Positions 7,326-16,247 of a stretch of DNA of 63,077 nt are shown piece by piece; positions within the stretch are counted from its first letter, which is position 1, and every line of letters begins with the position of its first letter. Origin of the DNA: Chitinivibrionia bacterium. Its GTDB lineage: Bacteria > Fibrobacterota > Chitinivibrionia > Chitinivibrionales > Chitinivibrionaceae. The notes beneath the pieces are model-generated. The model did no database searches, was not told where the DNA came from, and saw only the letters and a program-made list of their open reading frames with translations. The stretch is from contig WRFX01000001.1 in the NCBI GenBank assembly GCA_009787445.1, positions 1 to 63,077 of the forward strand, in the 5' to 3' direction. Made by a program: the position numbers and the translations under genes.

Positions 7326-7925
7326 TTAAGGCAGTTCCATACTTTTAATAAATCGAGAAACAGTTGTTCTATTTACCTTAAAAGTTCGCGCAATTTCGGC
7401 TATCGAAGTTTTATTTTGCATTAAAATTTCTATTTTGCGCTCTTTTCCGAGCAGTTTTCTGTTTTTGTTTTTTACTCCCAAAGGATGCCCCAATTTTACG
7501 CCTTCCGCTTTTTTGCGGGCAAGCGCTTCTTTCGTTCTTTGCGAAATAAATTCTCTTTCTATTTCCGACGCAATGCTGTAAGCCATAGCGAATATTTTTG
7601 AATGTATATTGTTTTCCAAACGATAATTGCCTTTAATCGCGATGATTTTTACGCCTTTTCGCATACAGTCGTTCAAAACGCCCATAAGCATTAGCATATC
7701 TCTTCCCAAACGCGATATTTCCGAGCAAATAAGCGCGTCTCCTTTTTTTAGTTTTGTCATAAGTCCGCCGAGTTTTCTTTTCTTTACGTTTGTTTTTCCC
7801 GAAATAGTTTCGCCTACCCATTTGTTTACGAACATTGAATTTTCTTTGCAATAGTTTTCGATGGCGAATCTTTGATTTTCAACCGATTGCGCGTCTGTGC
7901 TGACGCGAATATAAGCGTATAACAT
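7326..7925 (-). CDS. Serine recombinase (resolvase/invertase family)
   Basis: This 199-residue protein starts MLYAYIRVSTDAQS, with the nucleophilic Ser at position 9 in the RVST motif. It continues with the family features GETISGKT, ISRLGRD and EREFISQRT, and ends with a helix-turn-helix (TSIAEIARTFKVNRTTVSRFIK). It matches small resolvases or invertases in length. Start at 7,925 is backed by an AAGGA site; in-frame codons further upstream lie in non-conserved sequence. It would exchange DNA at two short sites, resolving or inverting segments. Position between the two module copies makes a role in their duplication, resolution or inversion plausible but unproven. No obvious paired crossover sites were found by eye. 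Confidence 0.9.
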   Translation of the reverse strand: MLYAYIRVSTDAQSVENQRFAIENYCKENSMFVNKWVGETISGKTNVKKRKLGGLMTKLKKGDALICSEISRLGRDMLMLMGVLNDCMRKGVKIIAIKGNYRLENNIHSKIFAMAYSIASEIEREFISQRTKEALARKKAEGVKLGHPLGVKNKNRKLLGKERKIEILMQNKTSIAEIARTFKVNRTTVSRFIKSMELP

Positions 7926-8092
7926 AAATAAAATCCTTACTTTGATTTTGTTTGATATTGATATTAAAAATATTTGCGTGCGTTTGACCTGCGTGCGAGT
8001 TTCAAAAATACTATTTGGCTTGAAAAACAAGGACGAATTTTTAATCTTTTGATTTTTGATTTTATTTAATTTGATTTTATTGGATTGCTTTT

Positions 8093-8404
8093 TTAAGCAT
8101 ACATTTTTTTCGCGTTTATGCTTTCGCCGTCCCAATATAAACTTTCAATGCAAATGTCTATATCGTCGATTTCTCTATCGGTAAAACTCCATACAGCCGT
8201 ATCGTATGCGATTTTAACGCCGTTGAATTTGTTTATATCTTTTAACTGCGCAAAAACTCCGCCTTTGTTAATCAACGGCAAAACGTTAAATCTTTTTACT
8301 TCGCCGTTAGAAAAAGAAACGCGCAAACAATAATTTTCCAACGGTTCAATATTTACCGCGCGAATTAAATCGCCGCTATCCCGATATGTAAGCGTATATT
8401 TCAT
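8093..8404 (-). CDS. DUF2442 family protein
   Basis: This 103-residue protein has the DUF2442 pattern: a Y-x-L-x-V-x-F-x-NGE strand (YCLRVSFSNGEVKRF), PLINKGGVFAQLKD, then AVWSFTDREIDDIDICIESLYWDGE. The family is small and uncharacterised, often found directly after DUF4160 genes, and the pair is commonly suspected to be a toxin-antitoxin or chaperone-like couple. Here it starts only 3 bases after the DUF4160 stop, so they form an operon. No RNA- or DNA-binding motif is evident. Confidence 0.85.
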   Translation of the reverse strand: MKYTLTYRDSGDLIRAVNIEPLENYCLRVSFSNGEVKRFNVLPLINKGGVFAQLKDINKFNGVKIAYDTAVWSFTDREIDDIDICIESLYWDGESINAKKMYA

Positions 8405-8407
8405 AAT

Positions 8408-8665
8408 TTACCGCAAAGGAAGAATGTAAATTAACTCGCCTTGCGCTCTTGATATTTCCCAGTTTGCCGCGAGTTCGTCAACGTGAATGTCCGTCCATAC
8501 TTGAACAGCCCGTATTTGTTTTAGCGGCAAATTTCCGCTAATAATATTTCCTTCAAAGTCAAACGCGGCTCTTTCTCCGTTATATTCAGCGTGAAAATGC
8601 GGCGGATTGTGTTCGTTGTATTCCATTTTTATAATAATACCAAAAAATCGTGAAATTGTCGGCAT
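8408..8665 (-). CDS. DUF4160 family protein
   Basis: This 85-residue protein opens MPTISRFFGIIIKM and contains HNPPHFHAEYNGERA, the diagnostic DUF4160 signature. It ends with ELAANWEISRAQGELIYILPL. A strong AAGGAGG site precedes the ATG. The upstream promoter region (8,670-8,820) is the same one that stands before the Rpn-like gene at 1-135, with exchange of coding sequence right at the start codon. Forms a two-gene operon with DUF2442. Function unknown; candidate toxin-antitoxin component. Confidence 0.88.
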   Translation of the reverse strand: MPTISRFFGIIIKMEYNEHNPPHFHAEYNGERAAFDFEGNIISGNLPLKQIRAVQVWTDIHVDELAANWEISRAQGELIYILPLR

Positions 8666-8692
8666 TTTTCCTCCTTAAAATTTATCCGTAAA

Positions 8693-8719
8693 TATAATAT
8701 TTGCGCACTTTAAAAAGTG
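8693..8719. promoter_or_regulatory. Divergent promoter element with palindrome, copy 2
   Basis: Reverse-strand GCAAATATTATA (8,693-8,704) lies about 28 bases upstream of the DUF4160 start and is followed by the palindrome CACTTTAAAAAGTG at 8,706-8,719. Identical to copy 1 at 167-193. A -35/-10 pair for gene A2 follows at 8,793-8,798 (TTGAAA) and 8,817-8,822 (TATAAA). Confidence 0.45.
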
Positions 8720-8847
8720 GAAATTTGTGCAAAAAAGTGATGCGAAAAAACGGTGGTATTATCGCTTGTTTTTGGAAATTTTGAAAAAACTTTTGAAAAT
8801 TGGAAAAGAAAGAATTTATAAACCTAATAGATAACGGGGAGAGATTT

Positions 8848-11325
8848 ATGTCAGGAAAGATTATTTTAAGTTTTGGCGCGGCAGTTTTGTTTTCTGCGAG
8901 CGTATTTGCGCATTTGCCGCCGTCTTACGACGCAAGTTTGCGCACAGGACAACGAGGATTCGGCGCAAAGCCGGCTAACAGTGCGCTTCGGGTGGATTAT
9001 GAAAACAAAGGCGAATGGAGCGCGGATGGCACTTACAAAGGCGACTTTACCATCGGTCAAGGCGATACGGTGTCCAAAGGCGACTGGAAAGGCAAAAAAC
9101 TTTGGTGGCGCGCTAAATTTGCGCCGAGCGCAAGCGATATTCCGGGAGAGACGCCTCCGCAAGGCGGAACTTCGGCGTGGGTACTTGTAAATTCGCTTTC
9201 GGCTGTGGCAACGGGAACGCCAAATTACGTTTGGAAGGGCTGGAACGGCGATTTGGCAAACAAAGGCGGAAATATGTGGGCGGAAGTTCCCACTTGGAGA
9301 GACGGAGCGCAAGGCGCGTATTCTATGACTCACGACGATATCGGCGCAATGCCGTTTAACGACGCTGTAAAACCCGGCTGGGACGTCGCAAAGGATTTTC
9401 CGCTTATTAAACAGTCGTGGGGAGTGTATGTAGACGGCTCCGAAATGAACGGCGACGCTTGGGTATTGCAAAGACAAATGGTAGCGGAAGGACACGAAAT
9501 ATTTAACCACTCTATGGACCACACCTCTGCGGCGGATAGATGGAGCGTTTATAACCCCGGACAAAGATTATCGTCGAGCGACCCCGACGTTCCCGAACCT
9601 GTTCGCGGACTTACGGTAGACGGCGCGTGGAAAATTACGCTGCACCACGTTAATAACGGATGGACGCCTACGATTGACCTTTCTACTTGGACTGGAGGCG
9701 CAATTCCCGACCAAAACGGCGACTGGGCTGGTCCTTTGGGAAAACCGAATTATGAAAACGGCGCGTATATCGATACGCTTAAGGCGTCTAACGACCTTGT
9801 AGATATTTATTCGTTTCCGTATTGGGAAGGAATGAGCCCCAACGAAGAAGCGCCAAACGGCGGAATTATGAAAATAGAATTAAAAGGCGGCACTGAAGAA
9901 GTAACGCTTGCGACAGGACAAAAAATGTATATAAACAAAGGCGCGAACAAAGTATCGGTAAACGCGGTCGGCTGGTTTGACCTTCCCGATATTAGAAAAT
10001 ATTTTCCTTTTTACGAAAACGGCTCAATAACGACAAACGATAAAGGAAGACCCGGCTTTGTATTGAAAGTTCACAGCGCAAACGGCTGGGACGCTAATCT
10101 TCTTAACAGAAACGTAAATCAGGCAAACGACATTATAAACAGCGAACTTTACTCGCAAGTCGGCGACAATCAGCATTTTGTATCGGGAAAAAGAAGCGAA
10201 TATTTTGGCTATCCGTTTGACGTTTATTCCGAAACTACGCACAGATATCTTGAACAAGCGGGATTTGTGGGAGCAAGAGGCGGAGCGAAATCGGGCGCGC
10301 CTATGCCGGGAGATTTTTATCACCCGTATAGAATAGATTTCGACGCGTTTTTCATTCAGGAAACCGATTGGACTCCAAACAGCGCGGGCGGAAAATACAT
10401 ATATCCCGAAAATCCGCACGTATTATTGGGACTTAACCAGTTGGTCGACAGAGTCGTAGATGAAAAAGGTTATATGATTCGCGAATTTCACGCTGTGGCA
10501 AACATTACTTCCGACGACGGCAGTTGGTACAAAAACGGAAGCGCGAACGAATCCGACCCAGACCTTTGGAACGTAAATAACGCGGGCAACGGTTATGGCG
10601 GCTGGTGGGGCGGAATTGCGGCTTTTCAGTTGCGGTCGCATTATCAGTATCTCGACGGAAAAATAAAAACTCGACAACTTGCGGTTTATACTCCGTCGGA
10701 AGCGGTAAAATACAGAATGACGGCAAACGCCACAAACAAAACGGGAACGTTAACCAAAGACGACAACAATTTCAAACTTAAACTTACGACTACCGAAGAT
10801 ATAGACAATAAATATCGCGATGAAATTACGGTAATTGTCGCGCTTGACGCTTCTTGCAACAGTTTGGCGGCAAGATATAGCGACGGGTCGGGAACAAACG
10901 TCGCGCCGCGCAGAAAGCCCGTTAAAATGGACGGCGAAGGAAAAGTTTGGTCGGTTTCGGTAAATCCTTTTAGAGCAAACGGCGAAATTACGCTTATTCC
11001 CAACGGAAATTGGGAAGGAGTAGACGGCGACGGAAATATAAACTGGTCTTCTTCTATTTCGGACAAACGCGCTCCTTCGACAAAAGCGGCGGTAGCGTTC
11101 GCGGGAATACAAAACGGACAAATCGCGCTTAATTTGCAAAAAGGAAATTATACGGCAGAACTTTACAATTTGCAGGGACGACTGATAAGCAGAACGGAAA
11201 TAACCGCGATAAACGGAGTAAACGCTTCGGGGCTTAAAACGAACAATCTTGCCAAAGGAATGCTTATACTAAACGTTAAGCAGGCGGGCAAAATGATGTT
11301 GAACCAAAAGATAATGGTTAAATAG
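8848..11325 (+). CDS. Secreted CBM5/12-CE4 polysaccharide deacetylase-like protein with T9SS tail (A2)
   Basis: This 825-residue protein is the copy-2 counterpart of A1. The signal peptide is the same except for silent or minor changes (VFA|H cleavage). It has a CBM5/12-like module (GDWKGKKLWWRAKF), CE4 motifs THDD at about 161-164, HSMDH, RSEYFGYPF, DFYHPYRIDFDAFF and REFHAV, and a T9SS type A tail ending KIMVK. The stretch between CE4 motifs 2 and 3 is shorter than in A1 and lacks the two cysteines present there. The start at 8,848 has GGGGAG upstream. B2 follows after 40 bases. The likely role is extracellular deacetylation of an amino-sugar polymer; the substrate is inferred from the binding module only. 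Confidence 0.75.
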   Translation: MSGKIILSFGAAVLFSASVFAHLPPSYDASLRTGQRGFGAKPANSALRVDYENKGEWSADGTYKGDFTIGQGDTVSKGDWKGKKLWWRAKFAPSASDIPGETPPQGGTSAWVLVNSLSAVATGTPNYVWKGWNGDLANKGGNMWAEVPTWRDGAQGAYSMTHDDIGAMPFNDAVKPGWDVAKDFPLIKQSWGVYVDGSEMNGDAWVLQRQMVAEGHEIFNHSMDHTSAADRWSVYNPGQRLSSSDPDVPEPVRGLTVDGAWKITLHHVNNGWTPTIDLSTWTGGAIPDQNGDWAGPLGKPNYENGAYIDTLKASNDLVDIYSFPYWEGMSPNEEAPNGGIMKIELKGGTEEVTLATGQKMYINKGANKVSVNAVGWFDLPDIRKYFPFYENGSITTNDKGRPGFVLKVHSANGWDANLLNRNVNQANDIINSELYSQVGDNQHFVSGKRSEYFGYPFDVYSETTHRYLEQAGFVGARGGAKSGAPMPGDFYHPYRIDFDAFFIQETDWTPNSAGGKYIYPENPHVLLGLNQLVDRVVDEKGYMIREFHAVANITSDDGSWYKNGSANESDPDLWNVNNAGNGYGGWWGGIAAFQLRSHYQYLDGKIKTRQLAVYTPSEAVKYRMTANATNKTGTLTKDDNNFKLKLTTTEDIDNKYRDEITVIVALDASCNSLAARYSDGSGTNVAPRRKPVKMDGEGKVWSVSVNPFRANGEITLIPNGNWEGVDGDGNINWSSSISDKRAPSTKAAVAFAGIQNGQIALNLQKGNYTAELYNLQGRLISRTEITAINGVNASGLKTNNLAKGMLILNVKQAGKMMLNQKIMVK

Positions 11326-11365
11326 GATTTAAAACAATTTTTTAACTTTAAACAGGAGGATGTTT

Positions 11366-13927
11366 ATGAATGGAAAATTAAAATTGGCGGCGGCGGCAGT
11401 GTTTGCGTGCGCCGCTGTGGTAAGCGCGCATTTGCCCTCGCCCTATGACGCGAGATTTGCGATTGACAGAGAAAGAATGCGCCAAACAGACGAGCGAAAT
11501 CAAAACGGCGCTCTTCGTGGTGAATGTTGCGCAAATAAAGGCGCGTGGAATAAAGAAACCGAATACGAAGGCAGATACGCTGAATTTAGAGGCGACACTG
11601 TTTATACGACTCACCCTGTATATGGTACGTTATATTGGTGGTCGAAGTTTTGGTCTAAAGGAGACGAACCGGGCGGATTAGGACAGGGCGGAGGAACGTC
11701 TCCGTGGGTTATGATAAATTCGCTTTCGGCACAAAAAAACAACGGCGTAGCGAATAGAAACCTTTGGAAAGGACAGGGAACGGGCGGAACGCCGTTTGTA
11801 GCGACTTGGAGAAACGGCGCAAAAGGCGCATATTCTATGACCCACGATGATATTGGCTCTATGCCGTTTGCAAATTCAATAGGACCGGGCTATACGCTTG
11901 CGAGCGAAACGGGATTTGAAAAAATTAAACAATCCTGGGGCGTTTTTGTAAAAGAAATGGACGCAAACGAATGGGATTTGGCTATTAAAATGGTAAAAGA
12001 CGGGCACGAAATGTTTAACCACTCTATGGACCACACCTCTGCGGCAGACCAGTATCAGTGGTTTTATCCCGGTCAGACAATTCCCGATTTTGACCCGTCT
12101 ATTCCTTATGCGATTCGCGGACTTAAAGTAGTAGGACTTTGGGGAAATCCGAATGGTGCGTTTGCCAACCCCGCTCCAAGTACAATTACGCTTCAAAACG
12201 ATTTAGTAACTGCTACTGGAAAACCGTATTGGACACAAAACGCGTTTGCGACTACGGACAATAATATTACAATAACGCCAAAAGCAGGAGTAGAACAAAT
12301 AACATTGCCTACCGGAGTACAAGTGTACGTAAAATACACTAAAAAATGGGCAAATATTAACGATTTGCCCGCGGACGGTTCCGGACAAGCGTCTAACGAA
12401 GGATTTCTTGCCGCGACAACTCCCGCTTGGTTTGATGTGGAGATGCTTAATAATTACGGAGAAAACGGTTGGAACGGCAATGCCCAAAACCCGGCGGAAT
12501 TTTGGTGGGTAAATCCTGCCGACGTACCTCAAGGTTGTGAGAAAGCCGACTGGAGCGGACCGGGTGGTACGTGCAATGGAACGCCACTTGACGTAGCCCC
12601 GTGGTGTAGCGGTAAAGTAGCCTGTAAAGCGGACGAGGGAATTCCCGGTATGCTTGCTTCTATTTTTACGGTAAAAGCGTGGGTTGGAAACGACTGGAAA
12701 AGAAACATTAAGGACGCAAACGACTCGGTTAACGCTCGTATTTACGAAAAAATTCAGAATCCGGGCAAATATTTCAAAAAAGGAAAACGTTCCGAATATT
12801 ACGGTTATCCTATGGACGCGTATAGCACGGCGTCTAACGACTCGCTGTACAATAATCAAGTATTTATGGCGAGAGCGGGTTCAAAATCGGGCGTTCCTAT
12901 GTTTAACGACTTCTTTCATCCGTATGCGATTGACTTTGACGCGTTTTATATTGAAAAACAGGGCTGGACTCCAAAAAGCACCGGCAGCGAGTGGGTATAT
13001 CCCGGTAACGCGCACGTGCGTTTGGGTTTGGACGATATGATTGACCAAATAATTGCCACCAAAGGTTATATGATTCGCGAATTTCACGCTGTTGCCGATA
13101 TTGCGGATAACGCTTGGTACGACAATAATCCCGCGACTTATTGGCCCCTTAATTCTTCGGCGAGAGGAATGGGCGGCTGGTGGGGCGGTATTACGAAAAA
13201 TCAACTTCGCTTGCATTATCAATATTTAAAGCAAAAAATAGACGCGAACGATTTGGTAGTTTATACGGCTTCGGAAGCGGTAAAATATCGTTTGACGGCA
13301 AACGCTGTAACTAACGTAAGTTTTAGTTCAAATACCATAACTCCGACAACGAGCAATTTGGACGTGGCGTATCAGGATGAGATTTCGGTAATAATTAGCG
13401 GAGTTAGCGATAATAAAATGGACGTTAAATATAGCAATGGAGAACGTCCTCGTTTGGCTCCTGAAAAATTAAGCGACGGAACTTGGTCTGTGAACTTTAA
13501 TCCGTTTGTCGGCGCGGTAACTATTTATCCCGGTCAAGATTTTGTAGAACCTACTTGGGAATCGAACGTAGACGTCGATAACATTAATACTCCCAGCCCC
13601 AGTGCGGGAGCCGATTGCAATCCGTTTAGTTTCGACAGTAATTGCCAACCTAATACTTCAATTTCCAAAACGGCAAATAAAGTTAACGCATTCGCCTTTA
13701 CGGGAATACAAAACGGACAAATTAACCTTCGTTTAACGGCGGGCAATTATACGGCAAATCTTTACAATATGCAGGGTCGTTTAGTTTCTACCGCAAACAT
13801 TAACGCGGTAAACGGCGTAAATGCGACGGGTTTGAGAACGGATAATCTTGCAAAGGGAATATTTGTGCTTAACGTAAAAGACGCCAAAGGCGCGGCGGTT
13901 TTGCAGCATAAATTGATGTTGAAATAG
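11366..13927 (+). CDS. Secreted CBM5/12-CE4 polysaccharide deacetylase-like protein with T9SS tail (B2)
   Basis: This is an 853-residue paralogue of B1. It has a signal peptide ending VSA|H, a CBM5/12-like module (YGTLYWWSKFWSKGDEPGG), and CE4 motifs THDD at 159-162, HSMDHTSAAD, RSEYYGYP and REFHAV. The T9SS tail is nearly identical to that of B1. The central insertion between motifs 2 and 3 is unrelated in detail to B1 and carries a cysteine-rich segment (four Cys within about 35 residues at the VPQGCEK...KVACKAD region) that may form disulphides outside the cell. The start is ATG 11,366, six bases after AGGAGG; ATG 11,360 overlaps the site. Followed by a terminator. Function as for B1. Confidence 0.75.
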   Translation: MNGKLKLAAAAVFACAAVVSAHLPSPYDARFAIDRERMRQTDERNQNGALRGECCANKGAWNKETEYEGRYAEFRGDTVYTTHPVYGTLYWWSKFWSKGDEPGGLGQGGGTSPWVMINSLSAQKNNGVANRNLWKGQGTGGTPFVATWRNGAKGAYSMTHDDIGSMPFANSIGPGYTLASETGFEKIKQSWGVFVKEMDANEWDLAIKMVKDGHEMFNHSMDHTSAADQYQWFYPGQTIPDFDPSIPYAIRGLKVVGLWGNPNGAFANPAPSTITLQNDLVTATGKPYWTQNAFATTDNNITITPKAGVEQITLPTGVQVYVKYTKKWANINDLPADGSGQASNEGFLAATTPAWFDVEMLNNYGENGWNGNAQNPAEFWWVNPADVPQGCEKADWSGPGGTCNGTPLDVAPWCSGKVACKADEGIPGMLASIFTVKAWVGNDWKRNIKDANDSVNARIYEKIQNPGKYFKKGKRSEYYGYPMDAYSTASNDSLYNNQVFMARAGSKSGVPMFNDFFHPYAIDFDAFYIEKQGWTPKSTGSEWVYPGNAHVRLGLDDMIDQIIATKGYMIREFHAVADIADNAWYDNNPATYWPLNSSARGMGGWWGGITKNQLRLHYQYLKQKIDANDLVVYTASEAVKYRLTANAVTNVSFSSNTITPTTSNLDVAYQDEISVIISGVSDNKMDVKYSNGERPRLAPEKLSDGTWSVNFNPFVGAVTIYPGQDFVEPTWESNVDVDNINTPSPSAGADCNPFSFDSNCQPNTSISKTANKVNAFAFTGIQNGQINLRLTAGNYTANLYNMQGRLVSTANINAVNGVNATGLRTDNLAKGIFVLNVKDAKGAAVLQHKLMLK

Positions 13928-13954
13928 AAAACTAGCGAAAAGCGGTTTTTTGAA

Positions 13955-13991
13955 ACGGGCGACCGCGAAAGCGGTTGTCCGTTTTTTTTTT
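13955..13991 (+). terminator. Rho-independent terminator after gene B2
   Basis: Stem ACGGGCGACCGC with GAAA loop and the arm GCGGTTGTCCGT is followed by a run of ten T. It is the same hairpin as at 5,584 with one G-U pair. Confidence 0.9.
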
Positions 13992-14024
13992 GGGTTTTGT
14001 GCAAAATTTATTTTTTGATTTTGT

Positions 14025-14036
14025 GCAAATAGTATA
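14025..14036 (+). promoter_or_regulatory. Putative promoter element for gene C2
   Basis: GCAAATAGTATA lies about 47 bases before the ATG at 14,083, in the same position as the element before C1. Confidence 0.4.
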
Positions 14037-14082
14037 TTGTATATATAATAATAACGAAATTCCAAAAAAATGGAGTAAAATT

Positions 14083-14703
14083 ATGGAAATATGGGAAAGA
14101 GAATTAGCCGAAATTAGGGCTTCAATGGCGGAAACTATGAAAGGTTTCGCGGAAATTAGGAAACTGCAAGAAGAAAACGCGAAAGAATTTGAAAAAGTAT
14201 GGAAACTGCAAGAAAAAAACGCAAAAGAGTTTGAGAAATTGGGAAAGTTTGTAAAAGAAGTCAGTAAAAACGTCGATGGAATAAACAGTAGCAACGGAAA
14301 AGTGGCAGAAGATTATTTTTTCAATTCTCTCTGCGCGACAAAAACTTTGGGCGGCGTGCATTTTGATATGGTAAAAAGGCATTTGAGTAATTCGATTCCG
14401 CTTGAAGACGGAAAAACGCTCGACGGAGAATACGACATTGCGCTAATAAATAAGGATTCGCTCGGAATAGTGGAAGTAAAATATACCGTTCATAAAAAAG
14501 ACGTTGAAAATTTGGTAAAAAAGCAGGTTAAGAATTTTAAAACTCTTTTTCCTATGTATTCAAAATACAAATTTTATTTGGGAATATGCGGTTTAAGTTT
14601 CAACAAACAAGCCGAAGACGCGGCGAATAAATTTGGCGTAGGAATGTTAAAACTAAACGGCGACGCGGTAGAAATTCGCGATAAAAATTTAAAAGTTTAT
14701 TGA
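14083..14703 (+). CDS. PD-(D/E)XK nuclease-fold protein with N-terminal coiled coil (C2)
   Basis: This 206-residue protein has a helical N-terminus containing the tandem KLQEENAKE / KLQEKNAKE and a C-terminal nuclease-like domain with GEYDIAL and GIVEVKY. From FVKEVSKNVDGINSS onward it is almost identical to C1. The first ~60 residues are different in sequence and register, pointing to recombination or fast change confined to the coiled coil. The start was set at ATG 14,083 by comparison with C1 and the TGGAG before it; the longer open frame runs through the terminator and promoter and is not real. Cytoplasmic; cellular role unknown. Confidence 0.6.
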   Translation: MEIWERELAEIRASMAETMKGFAEIRKLQEENAKEFEKVWKLQEKNAKEFEKLGKFVKEVSKNVDGINSSNGKVAEDYFFNSLCATKTLGGVHFDMVKRHLSNSIPLEDGKTLDGEYDIALINKDSLGIVEVKYTVHKKDVENLVKKQVKNFKTLFPMYSKYKFYLGICGLSFNKQAEDAANKFGVGMLKLNGDAVEIRDKNLKVY

Positions 14704-14735
14704 CCGAAATAATTTTTTTGTAAGTTTTGCGTTTT

Positions 14736-14980
14736 TTATTTTCTATTTGACGAAATTAAAAAACGCTTTGAAAAAGTGGCGGAAATAATTTCAAAAATAA
14801 TAAAAATAACGTAACATTTACCATATTAAAATAGTCAAAATTTATATAACGAGAAAAAATTTTTAAAATTTTTACGATTTTTTTTAAAATACTTGCTTTC
14901 TATTTGCGAATATAATTATTTTTTCTGCGGTTTATTATGGATTTTGTACAATTTATTACCTAAAACAAAGGAGAGACACA
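14736..14980 (+). promoter_or_regulatory. AT-rich intergenic region upstream of pal
   Basis: About 245 bases without a convincing gene, very AT-rich. TATAAT at 14,911-14,916, preceded by TATTTGCGAA, resembles the recurring promoter word of this genome and is the best candidate promoter for the pal operon. A GGAGAG ribosome site lies at 14,970-14,976. A short open stretch ending near 14,810 (FDEIKKRFEKVAEII) may be a remnant of a coding tail, but this is weak. Confidence 0.3.
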
Positions 14981-15508
14981 ATGAGAAGTGTCAAAATGTT
15001 GCTTGTTATTTCTTTGCCTGTATTGTGCTTGTTTTTTGCGGGATGCAAAAAAGCCGCGCCGATGCCTGTCGAAACCCCGCCCCCACCGCCTCCTCAAGTT
15101 TGGGAGCCGGACACAAACAAATTTTCCGAAGTCGATTTGGAAGCAGAACTTGCCAGAAGAATCAAGGAAAATTTGCAGACCCTCTATTTTGACCTCGACA
15201 AGTATGACTTGACGAGCGAATCGCTTCAAAAATTGCGTATCGCCGCCGAGTTTCTTAAAGAGCAGAGTCAGATTAGAATTCGTTTGGACGGACACGCGGA
15301 CGAACGCGGAACAACCGAGTACAATATGGCTTTGGGCGAAAAAAGAGCGATAGCCGTGAGAAACGCGCTAACTCGTTACGGAATCGATTCCCAACGTCTT
15401 GAAACCACGTCTTTTGGGAGAGAAAGACCCGTAAACTTAAATTGCGGCGGCAACGAGTCGTGCCACTCTATGAACAGAAGAGTAGAATACACGGTCATAA
15501 AGAAATAA
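14981..15508 (+). CDS. pal: Peptidoglycan-associated lipoprotein Pal
   Basis: This 175-residue lipoprotein has the lipobox LFFAGC with Cys at about 22, a proline-rich linker, and an OmpA-like peptidoglycan-binding domain. That domain shows the family pattern LYFDLDKYDL, IRLDGHADERGTTEYNMALGEKRA and NRRVEYTV. Pal anchors the outer membrane to peptidoglycan in the Tol-Pal system. Here it heads an operon whose second gene is cpoB-like, matching the usual pal-cpoB order; tolA, tolB, tolQ and tolR are not in the window. The ATG has GGAGAG upstream. Confidence 0.95.
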   Translation: MRSVKMLLVISLPVLCLFFAGCKKAAPMPVETPPPPPPQVWEPDTNKFSEVDLEAELARRIKENLQTLYFDLDKYDLTSESLQKLRIAAEFLKEQSQIRIRLDGHADERGTTEYNMALGEKRAIAVRNALTRYGIDSQRLETTSFGRERPVNLNCGGNESCHSMNRRVEYTVIKK

Positions 15509-15521
15509 GGACGCGCTTAAT

Positions 15522-16232
15522 TTGAAACGTATTCCGCTTTTGATTTGTTTGTCTCTTTTTTGCGTTTCGTGTTCCCAAGTTACTATTTTGAGAACAAAGG
15601 AACTCACCGCGGTTCGCGACTCATTGAGCCACGAAATCGCGGTTCTCAAAAAGAACATCGACGAAGAAATGGTGAGAGAAGAGTTGCACAGAGTTTACGT
15701 AGAAATTACGCTCAAAAGTATGGACGAAAAACTTATGCAGTTGTCGGGAAACGTAACCGAAAATTTGGCGAAAATTTCCGAAATCAGCAAAAGAACGGGC
15801 TTAATTTCGACGCAAATGGCTGAAAAAGCGCGGCAGGATTCTCTTGTCGCGACTATTAAAGAGCAGGAACGTTTGGATTTGTTTAGTTTGGCAAAGAGCA
15901 ATTACGACAAAGGTAATTTCTCTCTTGCCGTAAATGATTTTAAAGATTATATAGAAAAATATCCCGACAGCGACGACGCGAAAGCCGCTTTATATTGGAA
16001 GGCGGAAGCGAGTTACGCGATGAATTCGCTCGACAACGCAAAAGCGTTTTTTCAACAATATTTCAAAGAAAACAGAACGGAAAAGTTTGCGTGCGCGGCT
16101 TTGTATAAACTCGGCTTGATTTTTAACAAACAAAGTCAGGTAAAAAACAGGGACGCGATGTGGGATTTGTTGAAAAAAGAATGTCCCGACAGCAGAGAAG
16201 CGAAATTAGTGATTGAAAATCAGAAAAAATAA
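15522..16232 (+). CDS. cpoB: CpoB/YbgF-like TPR periplasmic lipoprotein
   Basis: This 236-residue protein is read from a TTG start 13 bases after pal. It has a lipobox-like VSCS near residue 17, an N-terminal coiled-coil region (SLSHEIAVLKKNIDEEM onward), and C-terminal tetratricopeptide repeats with the CpoB/YbgF pattern (LFSLAKSNYDKGNFSLAVNDF, EKYPDSDDAKAALYWKAE). In Proteobacteria CpoB coordinates PBP1B and Tol during constriction. The coupling to pal and the same domain order support the assignment, although sequence is divergent. Confidence 0.85.
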   Translation: MKRIPLLICLSLFCVSCSQVTILRTKELTAVRDSLSHEIAVLKKNIDEEMVREELHRVYVEITLKSMDEKLMQLSGNVTENLAKISEISKRTGLISTQMAEKARQDSLVATIKEQERLDLFSLAKSNYDKGNFSLAVNDFKDYIEKYPDSDDAKAALYWKAEASYAMNSLDNAKAFFQQYFKENRTEKFACAALYKLGLIFNKQSQVKNRDAMWDLLKKECPDSREAKLVIENQKK

Positions 16233-16247
16233 GCGAAGGACGGCTTA

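Larger units (their letters stand above)
8670..14735. repeat. Large direct repeat, copy 2 (A-B-C module)
   Basis: This is the second copy of the module at 144-6,368: same gene order, the same leader palindrome, the same terminator and the same promoter word before gene C. Compared with copy 1 the deacetylase-like genes show many substitutions and several in-frame length changes. The 3' halves of the C genes and the leaders are almost unchanged, so conversion or selection has acted unevenly. Confidence 0.9.

Noticed and set aside
144-14735. Composite transposon bounded by insertion sequences
   Set aside because: No transposase, terminal inverted repeats or target-site duplications were seen at the module limits; the serine recombinase lies inside the spacer only.
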